Shown: piece after piece, positions 8,293 to 17,911 of the stretch
Position numbering within the stretch: the stretch's first letter is position 1
Layout: every line of letters starts with the position of its first letter
Assembly: GCF_000612545.2 (NCBI RefSeq)
Contig: NZ_CP097800.1
Location: 7,122,001 to 7,186,000, forward strand
Direction of reading: 5' to 3'
Origin: Streptomyces sp. PCS3-D2
Lineage (GTDB): Bacteria; Actinomycetota; Actinomycetes; Streptomycetales; Streptomycetaceae
DNA length: 64,000 nucleotides
Translations under genes and position numbers: made by a program
The notes under the pieces: model-generated
What the model saw: only the letters and a program-made list of their open reading frames with translations
The model's database searches: none
Told to the model about the DNA's origin: nothing

Positions 8293-9390
8293 ATGACAAC
8301 CACCCTGCCCGAGCGGGTGTCGCAGTCAGCCTTCGACGGCTCCATGCTCCGGGTCGTCCTTCTGATGGACCTCCACGAGGGGACCCAGCAGCGGTTCTTC
8401 GAGGCGTACGAAAAGCTCCGCGACGACATCGCCTCGGTTCCGGGGCACATCAGCGACCAGCTGTGCCAGTCCTTCGAGAACCCCTCACAGTGGCTCATCA
8501 CGAGCGAGTGGGAGAGCGCCCCGCAGTACCTCGCCTGGGTCAACAGCGACCACCACGCCGAACAGGTGCGGCCGCTCGGTGCCTGCGCCCGCTCGATGCG
8601 CCCGCTGAAGTTCACCGTCCTGCGCGAGACCGGCCGCGGCTACGAGCAGACGTCCCGCCCTTCCTCGGCGCGTCTGCAGTCCACGCCCCGCCTGGGCGCC
8701 GGGATCGTGCGCCACGCCCTCACCTTCACCGTCAAGCCGGGCAGCGAGAAGGACGTCGCGGCCATCCTCTCCAGCTACGCCTCTCCGGCGGCCCGCGTCG
8801 ACGACCACACCCGGCTGTGCCGCACCTCGCTGTTCATGCACGGCAACCGGGTGGTGCGGACGGTCGAGGTCCAGGGCGACCTGATGGCGGCCCTGCGGCA
8901 CGTGTCGGAACAGCCCGAGGTCCGCGCCGTCGAGGAGGCCATCAACCCCTACCTCGAACAGGACCGCGACCTCGGCGACCCGGAATCGGCCCGCATGTTC
9001 TTCATGCGCGCCGCCGTTCCGGCCGTCCACCACATCGCCGCACCGGAGCCCGAGTCCGACGAGGTGCAGCGGCACGCGATCTACTACCCGGCGAAGCCCG
9101 GCTGCGGCCAGGCGCTCGCCCGGTTCCTGGCCGGGCAGGACGAGGCGGCAGCGCGCCGGTCCACGAGCCCCGTCCGGAGCAGCAGCATCTTCCAGCGCGA
9201 CGACATCGTCGTCCGGCTGATCGACGTGCGCGGCCCGCTCGACGCCGACCCGGAGACCGTCCACGGCGTCGCGGGCCCCCGCAAGGCCGCGGTGCTCGCC
9301 CGTCTGACGGTCGCACCCGGCGGGCGGGGCCGTGCCGCGCACCACACCATGAACCTGATCACCGACCGCCGGGCACCCGCGCAGTCCTGA
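8293..9390 (+). CDS. whiE-ORFI: SchA/CurD-like polyketide protein with ABM domain (whiE ORFI type)
   Basis: A 365-residue protein that opens the pigment operon. Residues about 15-110 look like an antibiotic-biosynthesis-monooxygenase-type dimeric ferredoxin-like barrel ([18 protein letters not shown], later [15 protein letters not shown]). Residues about 135-240 and about 255-345 are two further ferredoxin-like units starting [18 protein letters not shown] and [18 protein letters not shown], which is the SchA/CurD domain named after S. halstedii and S. curacoi spore-pigment genes. The biochemical role is not settled; assistance in cyclisation or oxygenation is assumed. It matches the position of whiE ORFI. 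ATG 8293 has AAGGAG upstream. Confidence 0.85.
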   Translation: MTTTLPERVSQSAFDGSMLRVVLLMDLHEGTQQRFFEAYEKLRDDIASVPGHISDQLCQSFENPSQWLITSEWESAPQYLAWVNSDHHAEQVRPLGACARSMRPLKFTVLRETGRGYEQTSRPSSARLQSTPRLGAGIVRHALTFTVKPGSEKDVAAILSSYASPAARVDDHTRLCRTSLFMHGNRVVRTVEVQGDLMAALRHVSEQPEVRAVEEAINPYLEQDRDLGDPESARMFFMRAAVPAVHHIAAPEPESDEVQRHAIYYPAKPGCGQALARFLAGQDEAAARRSTSPVRSSSIFQRDDIVVRLIDVRGPLDADPETVHGVAGPRKAAVLARLTVAPGGRGRAAHHTMNLITDRRAPAQS

Positions 9391-9481
9391 TCCCCCGGGG
9401 CCGTCCGGCCCCACCCCCTTCCCCTCTTCCCCCACCCCGATCTCCGTCGAGGCTCTCCCCACACGCCAGGAGGCAACCACC

Positions 9482-9925
9482 ATGACCCAACAGCGCCCAC
9501 GCATCGTGGACCTGAGCGAGACGCCGCCCAACCGCCGGCGCGGTGGCGACCTGAGGGCCGTACTCACCCCCACCTCGGTGGGTTCGACCAGCGGCTTCAT
9601 GGGCCTGGCCATCATGGCCCCCGGGGAGTCGATCGCCGAGCACTACCACCCGTACTCCGAGGAGTTCGTGTACGTGGTCAGCGGCCGGCTGGAGGTCGAC
9701 CTCGACGGGGAACCCCACCCGCTGCGCACCGACCAGGGGCTGCTCGTCCCGCTCAACACCCGTCACCGCTTCCGCAACGTCGGGGACACCGAGGCCCGCA
9801 TGGTCTTCCACCTCGGCCCGCTCGCCCCGCGCCCCGAGCTGGGGCACGTGGACACCGAGCAGGCCCCGAATCCGGAGGGAACCGCGTGGGAGCAGCCGCC
9901 GGACCGCACGGGAGCGGTCTCGTGA
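9482..9925 (+). CDS. whiE-ORFII: Cupin protein (whiE ORFII type)
   Basis: A 147-residue single-domain cupin. Motif 1 is seen in [20 protein letters not shown] (metal-binding His-x-His...Glu) and motif 2 in [17 protein letters not shown]. Such cupins sit in most spore-pigment clusters between the SchA/CurD gene and KS-alpha, and are thought to help fold or cyclise the polyketide; the precise reaction is not proven. AGGAGG lies 7 nt before ATG 9482. The stop codon overlaps the KS-alpha GTG by 4 bp (GTGA), so the two are translationally coupled. Confidence 0.85.
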   Translation: MTQQRPRIVDLSETPPNRRRGGDLRAVLTPTSVGSTSGFMGLAIMAPGESIAEHYHPYSEEFVYVVSGRLEVDLDGEPHPLRTDQGLLVPLNTRHRFRNVGDTEARMVFHLGPLAPRPELGHVDTEQAPNPEGTAWEQPPDRTGAVS

Positions 9926-11193
9926 CCCGCCGGAGGGTGGCCGTCACCGGAGTGGGCGTGGTCGCCCCCGGTGGCATCGGAGTCCGCGACTTCTGGGACC
10001 TGCTGGCCGGCGGGCGCACGGCGACACGGGGCATCAGCCTCTTCGACCCGACCGGATTCCGCTCCCGGATAGCCGCCGAGGTCGACTTCGACCCTGCCGC
10101 GCACGGCCTCGACGACGAGGAGGCGGCCCGCGCGGACCGCTACATCCAGTTCGCCCTGGTCGCCGCCCGCGAGGCGGTGCGCGACGCCGGACTCGACCTC
10201 ACCTCGGACGAGGCCTGGCGGACCGGTGTCTCCCTCGGCACCGCCGTCGGCGGCACCACCCGCCTGGAACACGACTACGTCGCCGTGAGCCAGTCCGGCT
10301 CCTGGTGGGACGTCGACCACAAGCTGGCCGGCCGCCATCTGCACCGCGCGTTCACGCCGGCCACCCTCGCCTCCGCCGTCGCGGAGCAGACGGGAGCACG
10401 CGGCCCCGTCCAGACCGTCTCCACCGGCTGCACCTCGGGACTCGACGCCATCGGGTACGCCGTGCACGCCATCGCCGAGGGTCGGATGGACGTGTGCATC
10501 GCCGGAGCGTCGGACTCGCCGATATCTCCGATCACCGTGGCCTGCTTCGACGCCATCAAGGCGACGTCGCCGAACAACGACGACCCGGCTCACGCCTCCC
10601 GCCCGTTCGACGCCGACCGGGACGGCTTCGTCCTCGGCGAGGGCGGCGCGGTCCTGGTGCTCGAAGACCTGGAACGGGCCCGCGCCCGCGGTGCGACCGT
10701 CTACTGCGAGATCGGCGGCTACGCCACCTTCGGCAACGCCCACCACATGACGGGCCTGACCGCCGAGGGCCTGGAGATGGCGAGGGCCATCGAGACCGCC
10801 CTCGCCCAGGCCGGGATCGCCGCCGACGAGATCGACTACGTCAACGCGCACGGCTCCGGTACCAAGCAGAACGACCGTCACGAGACCGCGGCGGTCAAGA
10901 AGGTCCTGGGAGACCACGCCTACAGGACGCCGATGACCTCCATCAAATCCATGGTGGGGCACTCCCTCGGGGCCATCGGCGCCATCGAACTCGCGGCCTG
11001 CGTCCTCGCGATGGTGCACCAGGTGGTGCCGCCGACCGCCAACTACGAGACGCCCGACCCCGAATGCGACCTGGACTACGTGCCCAAGGTCGCCCGGGAA
11101 CGGAACCTGCGCAGTGTGCTCTCCGTGGGCAGCGGCTTCGGCGGCTTCCAGTCCGCCGTGGTCATGACCCGGCCGAAGGAGGAGGTCTCGTGA
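9922..11193 (+). CDS. whiE-ORFIII: Type II PKS ketosynthase alpha (whiE ORFIII type)
   Basis: A 423-residue KS-alpha that, with KS-beta and ACP, forms the minimal PKS and builds the aromatic spore-pigment chain from malonyl units. The nucleophile is Cys170 in [11 protein letters not shown]; the two catalytic His lie in [11 protein letters not shown] and GHSLGAIGA. The thiolase fold is full length. GTG 9922 was chosen because it gives the family N-terminus [18 protein letters not shown] and overlaps the cupin stop by 4 bp. Its own stop overlaps the KS-beta GTG by 4 bp. In S. coelicolor mutants of the homologue lose grey spore colour. Confidence 0.95.
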   Translation: MTRRRVAVTGVGVVAPGGIGVRDFWDLLAGGRTATRGISLFDPTGFRSRIAAEVDFDPAAHGLDDEEAARADRYIQFALVAAREAVRDAGLDLTSDEAWRTGVSLGTAVGGTTRLEHDYVAVSQSGSWWDVDHKLAGRHLHRAFTPATLASAVAEQTGARGPVQTVSTGCTSGLDAIGYAVHAIAEGRMDVCIAGASDSPISPITVACFDAIKATSPNNDDPAHASRPFDADRDGFVLGEGGAVLVLEDLERARARGATVYCEIGGYATFGNAHHMTGLTAEGLEMARAIETALAQAGIAADEIDYVNAHGSGTKQNDRHETAAVKKVLGDHAYRTPMTSIKSMVGHSLGAIGAIELAACVLAMVHQVVPPTANYETPDPECDLDYVPKVARERNLRSVLSVGSGFGGFQSAVVMTRPKEEVS

Positions 11194-12428
11194 CCAGCCG
11201 TACGGTCATCACGGGCATCGGGGTCGTCGCGCCCAACGGCGTCGGCGCCGACGCCTTCTGGAAGGCGACCCAGTCCGGCGTCAGCGTCCTGGACCGCGTC
11301 ACCCGGGCGGGCTGCGAGCACCTGCCGCTGCGCGTCGCGGGCGAGGTCCGGGGCTTCGACCCGGGATCCCTGGTCGAGGACAAGTTCCTCGTGCAGACCG
11401 ACCGGTTCACCCACCACGCCCTCGCCGCTGCCGACCTCGCCCTGGAGGACGCCCGGCTCGGCCGCGCCGACTACGAGGACGACCCCTTCTCCTTCGGCGT
11501 CGTCACCGCGGCCGGCTCCGGCGGCGGTGAGTTCGGCCAGCGCGAACTGCAGCACCTCTGGGAGCAGGGGCCGCGCTTCGTCGGCCCGTACCAGTCGATC
11601 GCCTGGTTCTACGCCGCGAGCACCGGCCAGATCTCCATCCGCCGCGGACTGAAGGGGCCCTGCGGGGTCGTCTGCAGCGACGAGGCGGGCGGGCTCGACG
11701 CCTTCGCGCACGCCGACCGGGCGATCCGCCGGGGCAGTCGGGCCATGCTGGTCGGAGCGACGGAGGCGCCCCTCGCGCCGTACTCCATCGTCTGCCAGCT
11801 GGGGTACGAGGGGCTGAGCACGCGGGACGACCCGGAGCGCGCCTACCGGCCGTTCACCGACCAGGCCTGCGGCTACGTCCCCGCCGAGGGCGGCGCCATG
11901 TTCGTCGTCGAGGACGAGGACGAGGCCCGACGCCGCGGCGCCACCGTACGCGCCGTACTCGCCGGCCACGCCGCGACCTTCAGCGGCACCCTGCGCCGGG
12001 ACGAGGCGGGCGAGGGGCTGGCGCACGCCGTCCGCGGCGCCCTCCGGGAAGCCGGCTGCGGCCCCGAGGACATCGACGTGGTCTTCGCCGATGCCCTGGG
12101 GACCCCGGAGGCCGACGCGGCCGAAGCGGCCGCGATCCTCCACGCGCTCGGCGACCACGGGCGGAAGGTGCCGGTCACGGCACCCAAGTCCGGTATCGGC
12201 AGGGCGTACTGTGCGGCCCCCTCCCTCGACACCGCCGCCGCGGTCCTGGCACTGGAGCACGGAGTCGTCCCACCGACCCCGAACGTCTACGACGTGTGCC
12301 ACGACCTGGACCTGGTGACGGGCCGTGCCCGCACGGCCGAGCTGCGGACCGCGCTCGTGCTCAGCCGCGGCCGAATGGGATCCAACTCCGCGCTCGTCGT
12401 CCGCAAGGCATCCCCGGCGGGCCCCTAG
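11190..12428 (+). CDS. whiE-ORFIV: Type II PKS chain-length factor / ketosynthase beta (whiE ORFIV type)
   Basis: A 412-residue KS-beta that pairs with KS-alpha and sets chain length. It has the ketosynthase fold but no active-site Cys: the aligned position is Glu165 in [13 protein letters not shown]. Most KS-beta have Gln there; spore-pigment KS-beta are the known exceptions, so this residue supports the pigment assignment. GTG 11190 is preceded by AAGGAGGAGG and overlaps the KS-alpha stop (GTGA). The first 20 residues ([20 protein letters not shown]) match the family. A 49-bp gap follows before the ACP. Confidence 0.93.
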   Translation: MTSRTVITGIGVVAPNGVGADAFWKATQSGVSVLDRVTRAGCEHLPLRVAGEVRGFDPGSLVEDKFLVQTDRFTHHALAAADLALEDARLGRADYEDDPFSFGVVTAAGSGGGEFGQRELQHLWEQGPRFVGPYQSIAWFYAASTGQISIRRGLKGPCGVVCSDEAGGLDAFAHADRAIRRGSRAMLVGATEAPLAPYSIVCQLGYEGLSTRDDPERAYRPFTDQACGYVPAEGGAMFVVEDEDEARRRGATVRAVLAGHAATFSGTLRRDEAGEGLAHAVRGALREAGCGPEDIDVVFADALGTPEADAAEAAAILHALGDHGRKVPVTAPKSGIGRAYCAAPSLDTAAAVLALEHGVVPPTPNVYDVCHDLDLVTGRARTAELRTALVLSRGRMGSNSALVVRKASPAGP

Positions 12429-12477
12429 TCCGCCAGTGCGCCGCAACCGAGTGTCCCCCACAGGAAGAGAGCACGCG

Positions 12478-13213
<736 letters not shown>

Positions 13214-13234
13214 AACGAAAGGCGAGCACGTCGG

Positions 13235-13576
13235 ATGAACGACACGCACCGCGCCCTCATCGTCGCCCGTATGGCGCCGGGATCGGGCCCCGACATCGCC
13301 GGGCTCTTCGCGGACTCGGACGCGGGTGAACTGCCGCACCTGGTAGGGGTCACACGCCGGAGCCTCTTCCAGTTCGGCGACGTGTACATGCACTTCATCG
13401 AGGCGGACCGGCCGCCCGGCCCGGCCATCGCCAAGGTCACGGACCACCCGGAGTTCCGGATGCTGAGCGAGCGCCTCACGGCCTACGTCAGCCCGCACGA
13501 CCCGGAGACCTGGCGCAGCCCGAAGGACGCGATGGCCCACGAGTTCTACCGCTGGGAGAACCCCCGCGCGAAGTGA
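13235..13576 (+). CDS. whiE-ORFVII: TcmI family polyketide cyclase (whiE ORFVII type)
   Basis: A 113-residue ferredoxin-like cyclase of the TcmI family, which closes later rings of aromatic polyketides. Characteristic are ALIVARMAPGSGPDIAGLFA, the ELPHLVGVTRRSLFQFGDVY strand-loop and YVSPHDPETWRSPKDAMA near the C-terminus. Length is the family standard. It is the last gene of the pigment operon and a strong hairpin follows 14 bp after its stop. ATG 13235 lacks a strong Shine-Dalgarno (CGAAAGGCGAGC gives AAGGCGAG). Confidence 0.93.
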   Translation: MNDTHRALIVARMAPGSGPDIAGLFADSDAGELPHLVGVTRRSLFQFGDVYMHFIEADRPPGPAIAKVTDHPEFRMLSERLTAYVSPHDPETWRSPKDAMAHEFYRWENPRAK

Positions 13577-13590
13577 CCCGGCGGCCCGGA

Positions 13591-13622
13591 CGGGACCCGC
13601 ACACCGGCGTGTGCGGGTCCCG
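13591..13622 (+). terminator. Hairpin terminator of spore-pigment operon
   Basis: Perfect 14-bp stem (CGGGACCCGCACAC / GTGTGCGGGTCCCG) with a CGGC loop, 14 bp after the ORFVII stop. Confidence 0.85.
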
Positions 13623-13778
13623 CCGCGCGTGGGCCGCGCCGTCCGCCGGTGTGGCGGGCAGGTGCGAAGCGGGAGGGGAGGGAGCGGGGGACGGAGCGGC
13701 GGCCGGTCCGGCAGCCGAGCAGTCCATAAGCCGAGCAGCCGAGCTGGGAAGCAGAGAAGCAGAGAATCAGGAGGCGGC

Positions 13779-14486
13779 ATGAACCCGACAGACACCGACC
13801 ATTTTCCGGTGGACCCCGGACGTCCGCACGACGGCGAGCACCCGCGTTCCTCGCTGCGCGTGCTCGTCCTGTCCGGGTCCTCCCGGACCGGTTCGGTCAA
13901 CGTCCGGCTCGCCGCCCTCGTCGCGGCGATGGTGCGCGAGGCCGGGGCCGTGGCGGAACCCGCGACCCTGCGCGACTTCCCGATGCCGCTCTACGACGGT
14001 GACGCCGAGGCCGGCGAGGGGCTGCCGGAGGGCGCCCTGGCCCTGTGCCGGCGGATCGAGGCCGCGCAGGCACTGATCATCGCCTCTCCCGAGTACAACG
14101 CCTCCGTGCCGGGCGTCCTGAAGAACGCCGTCGACTGGGTCTCCCGATACCGTCCGCAGCCCTTCAAGGACCAGCAGACCCTGCTGGTCTCGGCGTCGCC
14201 CTCGATGGTGGGAGGCAACCGCGGGCTGTGGGCCCTGCGCATCCCCCTCGAACACCTCGGTGCCCGCGTCTACCCCGACATGTTCAGCCTGGCGGGCGCC
14301 CACCACGCCTTCACCGGGGACGGCACCCTCGGCGACCCGGACCTCGGCGAGCGGCTCGGCGCCACGATCGGCTCCTTCCTCGACCTCGCCGAGGCGGACA
14401 CCCGCTATCTGTGCCTCCAACGGCGCTGGTACGAGTTCCTCGGCGACCGCACCGACGCTCCGGTCACCTCGCGCGCCCAGGACTGA
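13779..14486 (+). CDS. NADPH-dependent FMN reductase / quinone reductase-like flavoprotein
   Basis: A 235-residue flavodoxin-like reductase. The FMN phosphate loop is seen in VLVLSGSSRTGSVNVRLA and the second family motif in ASPEYNASVPGVLKNAVDWV; the rest (LLVSASPSMVGGNRG) is also typical. It would pass electrons from NAD(P)H to free FMN or quinones. About 25 N-terminal residues before the fold are polar and probably disordered. ATG 13779 has CAGGAGG 6-7 nt upstream. It lies just after the pigment operon but behind a terminator, so a role in pigment chemistry is possible but not shown. Confidence 0.85.
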   Translation: MNPTDTDHFPVDPGRPHDGEHPRSSLRVLVLSGSSRTGSVNVRLAALVAAMVREAGAVAEPATLRDFPMPLYDGDAEAGEGLPEGALALCRRIEAAQALIIASPEYNASVPGVLKNAVDWVSRYRPQPFKDQQTLLVSASPSMVGGNRGLWALRIPLEHLGARVYPDMFSLAGAHHAFTGDGTLGDPDLGERLGATIGSFLDLAEADTRYLCLQRRWYEFLGDRTDAPVTSRAQD

Positions 14487-14548
14487 TCATCACCGGTCCG
14501 GGGGGTGAGCTATGTTTGGCGCGAGTGACGTGAGAAGGAGGCCCTCCG

Positions 14549-15466
14549 GTGTCATCGGGGCAGCAGGCACGCGCACAAGCGGCTGCGATCACGCCGAGCG
14601 GCCAGTCGTCCGTGGAGGTCCGCCCTCCGGCCGACCGGCTCCTCGCGCTCTTCGACGGCCGCCGCCTGTCCCCGGGCCAGCGGCGCATCGCGCAGTACCT
14701 GATCGACCACCTCACCGAGGCGGCGTTCCTGTCGATCACCGAGCTCGCCGAACGGGTGGGCGTCAGCCAGCCCTCCGTCACCCGGTTCGCGTCCTCCCTC
14801 GGCTTCAGCGGCTACCCGGCTCTGCGCGACGTGCTCCAGCCGATCGCACTGAGCGCGGTGGCCGGCGCCCCGGACACCCGTGAGCAGATCCGCCGCAACG
14901 AGCTGCAGGCGGCCGTCGACGCGGAGATCGAGAACCTGGAGAACGTGCGCCGGCTGCTCGCGGACACCAACCAGGTGCTCGACATCGGCCGTGAGCTGGC
15001 CGCCTCGGTCCCCCTGACGATCCTCGGCCTGCGCATCTCGGTCTCCCTCGCGGAATACTTCGCGTACGCCGCCCGGCGCATCCACCCCGACGTACGCCTC
15101 GTCACGCGCGGCGGCAGCGTGGCCTTCGACGCGCTGCTGCAGTCCAGGGCGGCCGGCGGGACCTGGGTCCTGGCGTTCGCCATGCCGCGGCACGCCAGGG
15201 AGACCCTCTCCGCCGTCCGGGCGGCCCGCAGTACGGGGCTGCGCGTGGTCCTGATCACGGATCCCACCCTCGGGCCCTTGGTGGACGAGGCCGACGTGGC
15301 CCTGACGGCGGCGACCGGTTCCCGCCTGGTGTTCGACTCCTATGCGGCGCCGGGGATGCTCTCGGCGGCCCTGCTGCAGGCGATGGCGGACGCGGATCCC
15401 GAGCGGACACAGGCCCGTCTGGAGGACTACGAGCAGGTGGCCGACCAGCACGGCTTCTTCCTGTAG
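14549..15466 (+). CDS. MurR/RpiR family transcriptional regulator (HTH + SIS)
   Basis: A 305-residue regulator. Residues about 30-105 form the RpiR-type helix-turn-helix (LSPGQRRIAQYLIDHLTEAA, then ITELAERVGVSQPSVTRFA), and residues about 140-280 form a SIS domain that normally senses a phosphosugar. GTG 14549 has GAAGGAGG upstream. Such proteins usually control an adjacent sugar or amino-sugar gene, but here no such gene lies beside it; only a perfect palindrome 54 bp downstream and remnants of a leader are seen. The effector is unknown. Confidence 0.9.
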   Translation: MSSGQQARAQAAAITPSGQSSVEVRPPADRLLALFDGRRLSPGQRRIAQYLIDHLTEAAFLSITELAERVGVSQPSVTRFASSLGFSGYPALRDVLQPIALSAVAGAPDTREQIRRNELQAAVDAEIENLENVRRLLADTNQVLDIGRELAASVPLTILGLRISVSLAEYFAYAARRIHPDVRLVTRGGSVAFDALLQSRAAGGTWVLAFAMPRHARETLSAVRAARSTGLRVVLITDPTLGPLVDEADVALTAATGSRLVFDSYAAPGMLSAALLQAMADADPERTQARLEDYEQVADQHGFFL

Positions 15467-15519
15467 GCGTTCTTCGGCCCCCACGCCGACTTCACCAGGC
15501 GATATTCACCCTTTGATGT

Positions 15520-15537
15520 GCATGAAATTTTTCATGC
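15520..15537. promoter_or_regulatory. Perfect palindrome, candidate RpiR operator
   Basis: GCATGAAA-TT-TTTCATGC, two perfect 8-bp arms around a TT centre, in an unusually AT-rich patch for this genome. It lies 54 bp after the MurR/RpiR gene stop. TGAAA/TTTCA half-sites are the usual shape for RpiR-family operators. A TATATA at 15555-15560 follows. Confidence 0.6.
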
Positions 15538-15707
15538 GCTTGCTTACTCGACGGTATATATGTTTACTGACGACGGCGCTCCTGATCCACCAGATGCCAA
15601 GGAGGACGACCCCACGTCCTCTCGAACGCACCGCGGTACGGCGAACCTCCTCCTCACGTCGTGACCGCGGGTCGAGTCCAGGCTTTCGGATCCCGCTGAG
15701 CGCCCAT
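15538..15707 (+). other. Orphan leader: AT-rich promoter-like stretch and unused ribosome-binding site
   Basis: After the palindrome come a TATATAT stretch (15555-15561) and a perfect AAGGAGG at 15600-15606, but no start codon follows at usable distance; ACG occurs where ATG or GTG would be expected and a stop closes that frame after about 16 codons. This looks like the promoter and leader of a RpiR target gene whose body has been deleted or decayed. Confidence 0.4.
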
Positions 15708-15741
15708 GGCGGCCTCGGTCAACCCCTGGGCCGAGGCCGCC
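15708..15741 (+). terminator. Hairpin terminator
   Basis: Perfect 11-bp stem (GGCGGCCTCGG / CCGAGGCCGCC) with 12-nt loop. It ends the orphan-leader stretch after the RpiR gene. Confidence 0.65.
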
Positions 15742-15791
15742 CCTCAGACACGTCTCGATCAGAGCTTCGAAACCACTCGGAAGTGACGAGA

Positions 15792-16178
15792 ATGCCCCAG
15801 ACGGCCACGTTTACGCTCAGCCCGGACTGGCCCCTGCAGGTCAAGGCACCCGGTACGCACGACTGGGAGCGCACGGCCACGCGCTGGCTGCGGGACCTCC
15901 TCCCGGCCCGCTACGGCGGCTACCTGACGCTGACCCGTCACCACGCTCTCCTCGCCCGGCACGTCCAGCTCCAGCTGCAGCACGAGATGCGCGCGGTGCG
16001 GGCGGCCCTGCAGACGAGCCGCGCGGAGCTGCCCACGATGGGCATCGCCGAGTCGGTCATCGAGAACTCGATCAGGATGTACGCCCTGGAGCTGGAGCAG
16101 CTCGGCCGGCTCGCCCGCGGTGCCCGGCTGGTCTCCGACGCGCTCCTGGTGGGTACCCCCGCCCAGCGCCGCCGCTGA
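15792..16178 (+). CDS. Conserved hypothetical protein, helical
   Basis: A 128-residue protein of a type I believe is widespread in Streptomyces but without assigned function. It begins with a Pro/Thr-rich segment (TATFTLSPDWPLQVKAPG), then is almost entirely predicted helix with many Leu, Arg, His and Gln (RHHALLARHVQLQLQHEMRA; ESVIENSIRMYALELEQLGR). ATG 15792 is chosen because the conserved start follows it directly; only a weak GACGAG lies upstream. It has its own position between a terminator and a convergent gene. No membrane segment, no signal. Confidence 0.7.
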   Translation: MPQTATFTLSPDWPLQVKAPGTHDWERTATRWLRDLLPARYGGYLTLTRHHALLARHVQLQLQHEMRAVRAALQTSRAELPTMGIAESVIENSIRMYALELEQLGRLARGARLVSDALLVGTPAQRRR

Positions 16179-16200
16179 CCGGCGCCCCGCCCGGCGGCTC

Positions 16201-16575
16201 TCAGGCGGGCTGCCACGACCGCAGCCGGGCGGCGACGTCGAAGACGCTGACGCGCAGCATGCGGATGTCGGTGATGAGCTCGCGCCACTGCTCGTAGGAG
16301 GCCTCCACCGCCTCTCCGGAGGCCTCGATGTAGGCGACGGCGACGCCGTAGGCGAAGTACTCGTTCGAGGCGGGCAGCGGTCGCAGCAGTACCAGCGCGT
16401 CGAGCAGGGCGGCCGCGCGCCAGTAGGCGTCGGGGTCGTCCACCGCCAGGCTGGGCGTGTTGACCCGGTGCCGGGCAACGGCGGCGACCAGGGCGGAATG
16501 GTCGGCCACCGCCACGTCCTTGAACAGCGCCTCCTGCCGCTCCAGCAGCCAGCGGTGATCGATGTGCAGTTCCAC
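16201..16575 (-). CDS. Fic/Doc toxin-like protein with degenerate Fic motif
   Basis: A 124-residue protein similar in size and layout to Streptomyces proteins labelled fic-family toxin component. The segment ADHSALVAAVARHRVNTP and AAALLDALVLLRPLPASNEY correspond to the region where Doc proteins carry HxFxDGNKR. Here the same place reads RPLPASNEYF: the catalytic His is Arg, Phe is Leu, Asp is Ala, Gly is Ser and the basic pair is Glu-Tyr. AMP or phosphate transfer therefore seems impossible. No antitoxin gene is adjacent. GTG 16575 appears leaderless, with GATACT seven bases upstream. Whether it has a new role or is decaying is unknown. Confidence 0.6.
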   Translation of the reverse strand: MELHIDHRWLLERQEALFKDVAVADHSALVAAVARHRVNTPSLAVDDPDAYWRAAALLDALVLLRPLPASNEYFAYGVAVAYIEASGEAVEASYEQWRELITDIRMLRVSVFDVAARLRSWQPA

Positions 16576-16582
16576 GCATCCG

Positions 16583-16588
16583 AGTATC
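16583..16588 (-). promoter_or_regulatory. Candidate -10 box for leaderless fic-like gene
   Basis: On the minus strand GATACT ends exactly 7 nt before GTG 16575, so transcription would start at or near the start codon. No ribosome-binding site is present, which agrees. Confidence 0.45.
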
Positions 16589-16779
16589 CCCGCCCCGGGC
16601 CCGGCCGTGGGGCTTTTCGCACCGGGCGGCGGACGCGCGTGGGGCCGCGGCGGTGGACGCGGGCCGGGCCACGCGCACGTCCGGGGCGGAGGCCCGCGAG
16701 ATCCGTCCGCGCAGAAGTGTTCCGCCGCGGGACTTCGCCTCCTACGGTCTGTGCACACAGTTCCGGACCAGGAGGCAGC

Positions 16780-17286
16780 GTGAAGCGCGAGATCGACATC
16801 GACATCGACCAGCTGGTGGCGGCGATGCAGGCGGTCGACGAGGCGGGGCGCCTCTTCGAGGAGGCGCTCGCGGTGTACGAGTCGCGGGGCCTGAAGCGCA
16901 CCAGCGACGACTTCAAGGTGGCGGGCGGCTCCGTCCAGACGCTCCAGGGCGCCGAGGAGATGGCGCTGGGCACCCGGAAGTTCCTCGCCGAACTCGCGCT
17001 GATCCTCGGCTACGCGACGGCCGGCGTCGAGGACCGGGTGCCGGCCCGGCCCGCGGGCGCCCGGGCCGGCTTCACCGGCATCAGCGGCGGCGGCGCCCGG
17101 ATGGCGAGACCGCTGCTGGACCCGACGCTGCGCGGACTGCGCCTGCTGCTCGGTGTCGGCTTCTTCGAGCCCGCCTTCAAGGCGGAGATCGAAGCGGTCC
17201 TCCTGGCCGAGAAGGCGACCTACCCGGACCCGGCCGCCTTCCGCGTCCGCCCGTCGAACGCCGCCTCCGTCGGCCGAAGGCGCTGA
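16780..17286 (+). CDS. Hypothetical protein
   Basis: A 168-residue soluble protein of unknown function. GTG 16780 has AGGAGG (16770-16775) at correct spacing. The first 60 residues are acidic and helical (IDIDIDQLVAAMQAVDEAGR); a Gly/Arg/Ala-rich linker (ISGGGARMARP) precedes a last hydrophobic-aromatic segment (LLLGVGFFEPAFKAEI). The Asp/Ile alternation at the very start is unusual. It lies divergent to the fic-like gene, with both promoters in about 200 bp. No motif or signal peptide is recognised. Confidence 0.7.
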   Translation: MKREIDIDIDQLVAAMQAVDEAGRLFEEALAVYESRGLKRTSDDFKVAGGSVQTLQGAEEMALGTRKFLAELALILGYATAGVEDRVPARPAGARAGFTGISGGGARMARPLLDPTLRGLRLLLGVGFFEPAFKAEIEAVLLAEKATYPDPAAFRVRPSNAASVGRRR

Positions 17287-17329
17287 CCGCCGGGATGCCG
17301 GACCGGGCCGTCCCGGCGAGGCTGGGGGT

Positions 17330-17578
17330 ATGCATCATGCGCCCGTCGTCGTGCACCGGATCCTCCCGTCGGGCGGCCGGCAGGTCACCCTGCGGACCGC
17401 CGGACGGGAGGAGCCCCTCGGCCTGGCCCGCTCGGACGAGGACGTCATCGAGTTCCTGCGGCGGGCGGGCATGCCGGACCCCGACGACGCCGTCCTCGGC
17501 GGCACCGGGCCGGTGGAGTGGGAGTCGGACACTCCGCACGTCTACGAGGCCGACCCGCCGACGGCGGACCTCCCCTGA
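17330..17578 (+). CDS. Small hypothetical protein
   Basis: An 82-residue soluble protein starting at ATG 17330 with a G-rich stretch (GGCTGGGGGT) immediately upstream. It begins MHHAPVVVHRILPSGGRQVTL and continues EPLGLARSDEDVIEFLRRAG, a pattern I recall from conserved Streptomyces proteins without function. It follows the 168-residue gene by 43 bp and may be co-transcribed. A large hairpin lies downstream. Confidence 0.65.
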   Translation: MHHAPVVVHRILPSGGRQVTLRTAGREEPLGLARSDEDVIEFLRRAGMPDPDDAVLGGTGPVEWESDTPHVYEADPPTADLP

Positions 17579-17696
17579 ACCCGTCCCCCCGGACGGCCGC
17601 ACTGGAGGGGCCCACCGGTCCGTGCACCGCCCCCGCCCGGCCCGCAGGCAGAGCCGGACCCCCAGCGCCGCCTGAGGGGCGGTCAGGAGTCGTCCG

Positions 17697-17731
17697 CCCG
17701 CAGGCACCGCGCGGATCGCGGCGCCTGCGGG
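17697..17731 (+). terminator. Long hairpin terminator
   Basis: CCCGCAGGC pairs with GCCTGCGGG (9 bp); inside it CCGCG pairs with CGCGG around CGGAT, separated by one A/C mismatch. It lies 118 bp after the small hypothetical gene. The rest of the 333-bp gap to the next gene shows no other gene. Confidence 0.6.
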
Positions 17732-17911
17732 TACGGGGTGGGGAGGGGCGGCCGTCGGCGCGAAGGGCGCCGTCACCCGGAGGCCTCCGCCGCGAGGAAG
17801 CGGATATTCCGGCCCTGGCGCCGACGGGTTCGCGTACTGACGTACATTGTCCAACGGCCCGCTGGGCCGGACGGACAAAACAGGGCGAGTGTGGGCAGGA
17901 GTGGCCAGGGC

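Noticed and set aside
13779..14486. FMN reductase as part of the spore-pigment operon
   Set aside because: A perfect 14-bp terminator and 200 bp separate it from the operon, and it is not part of the standard whiE gene set.
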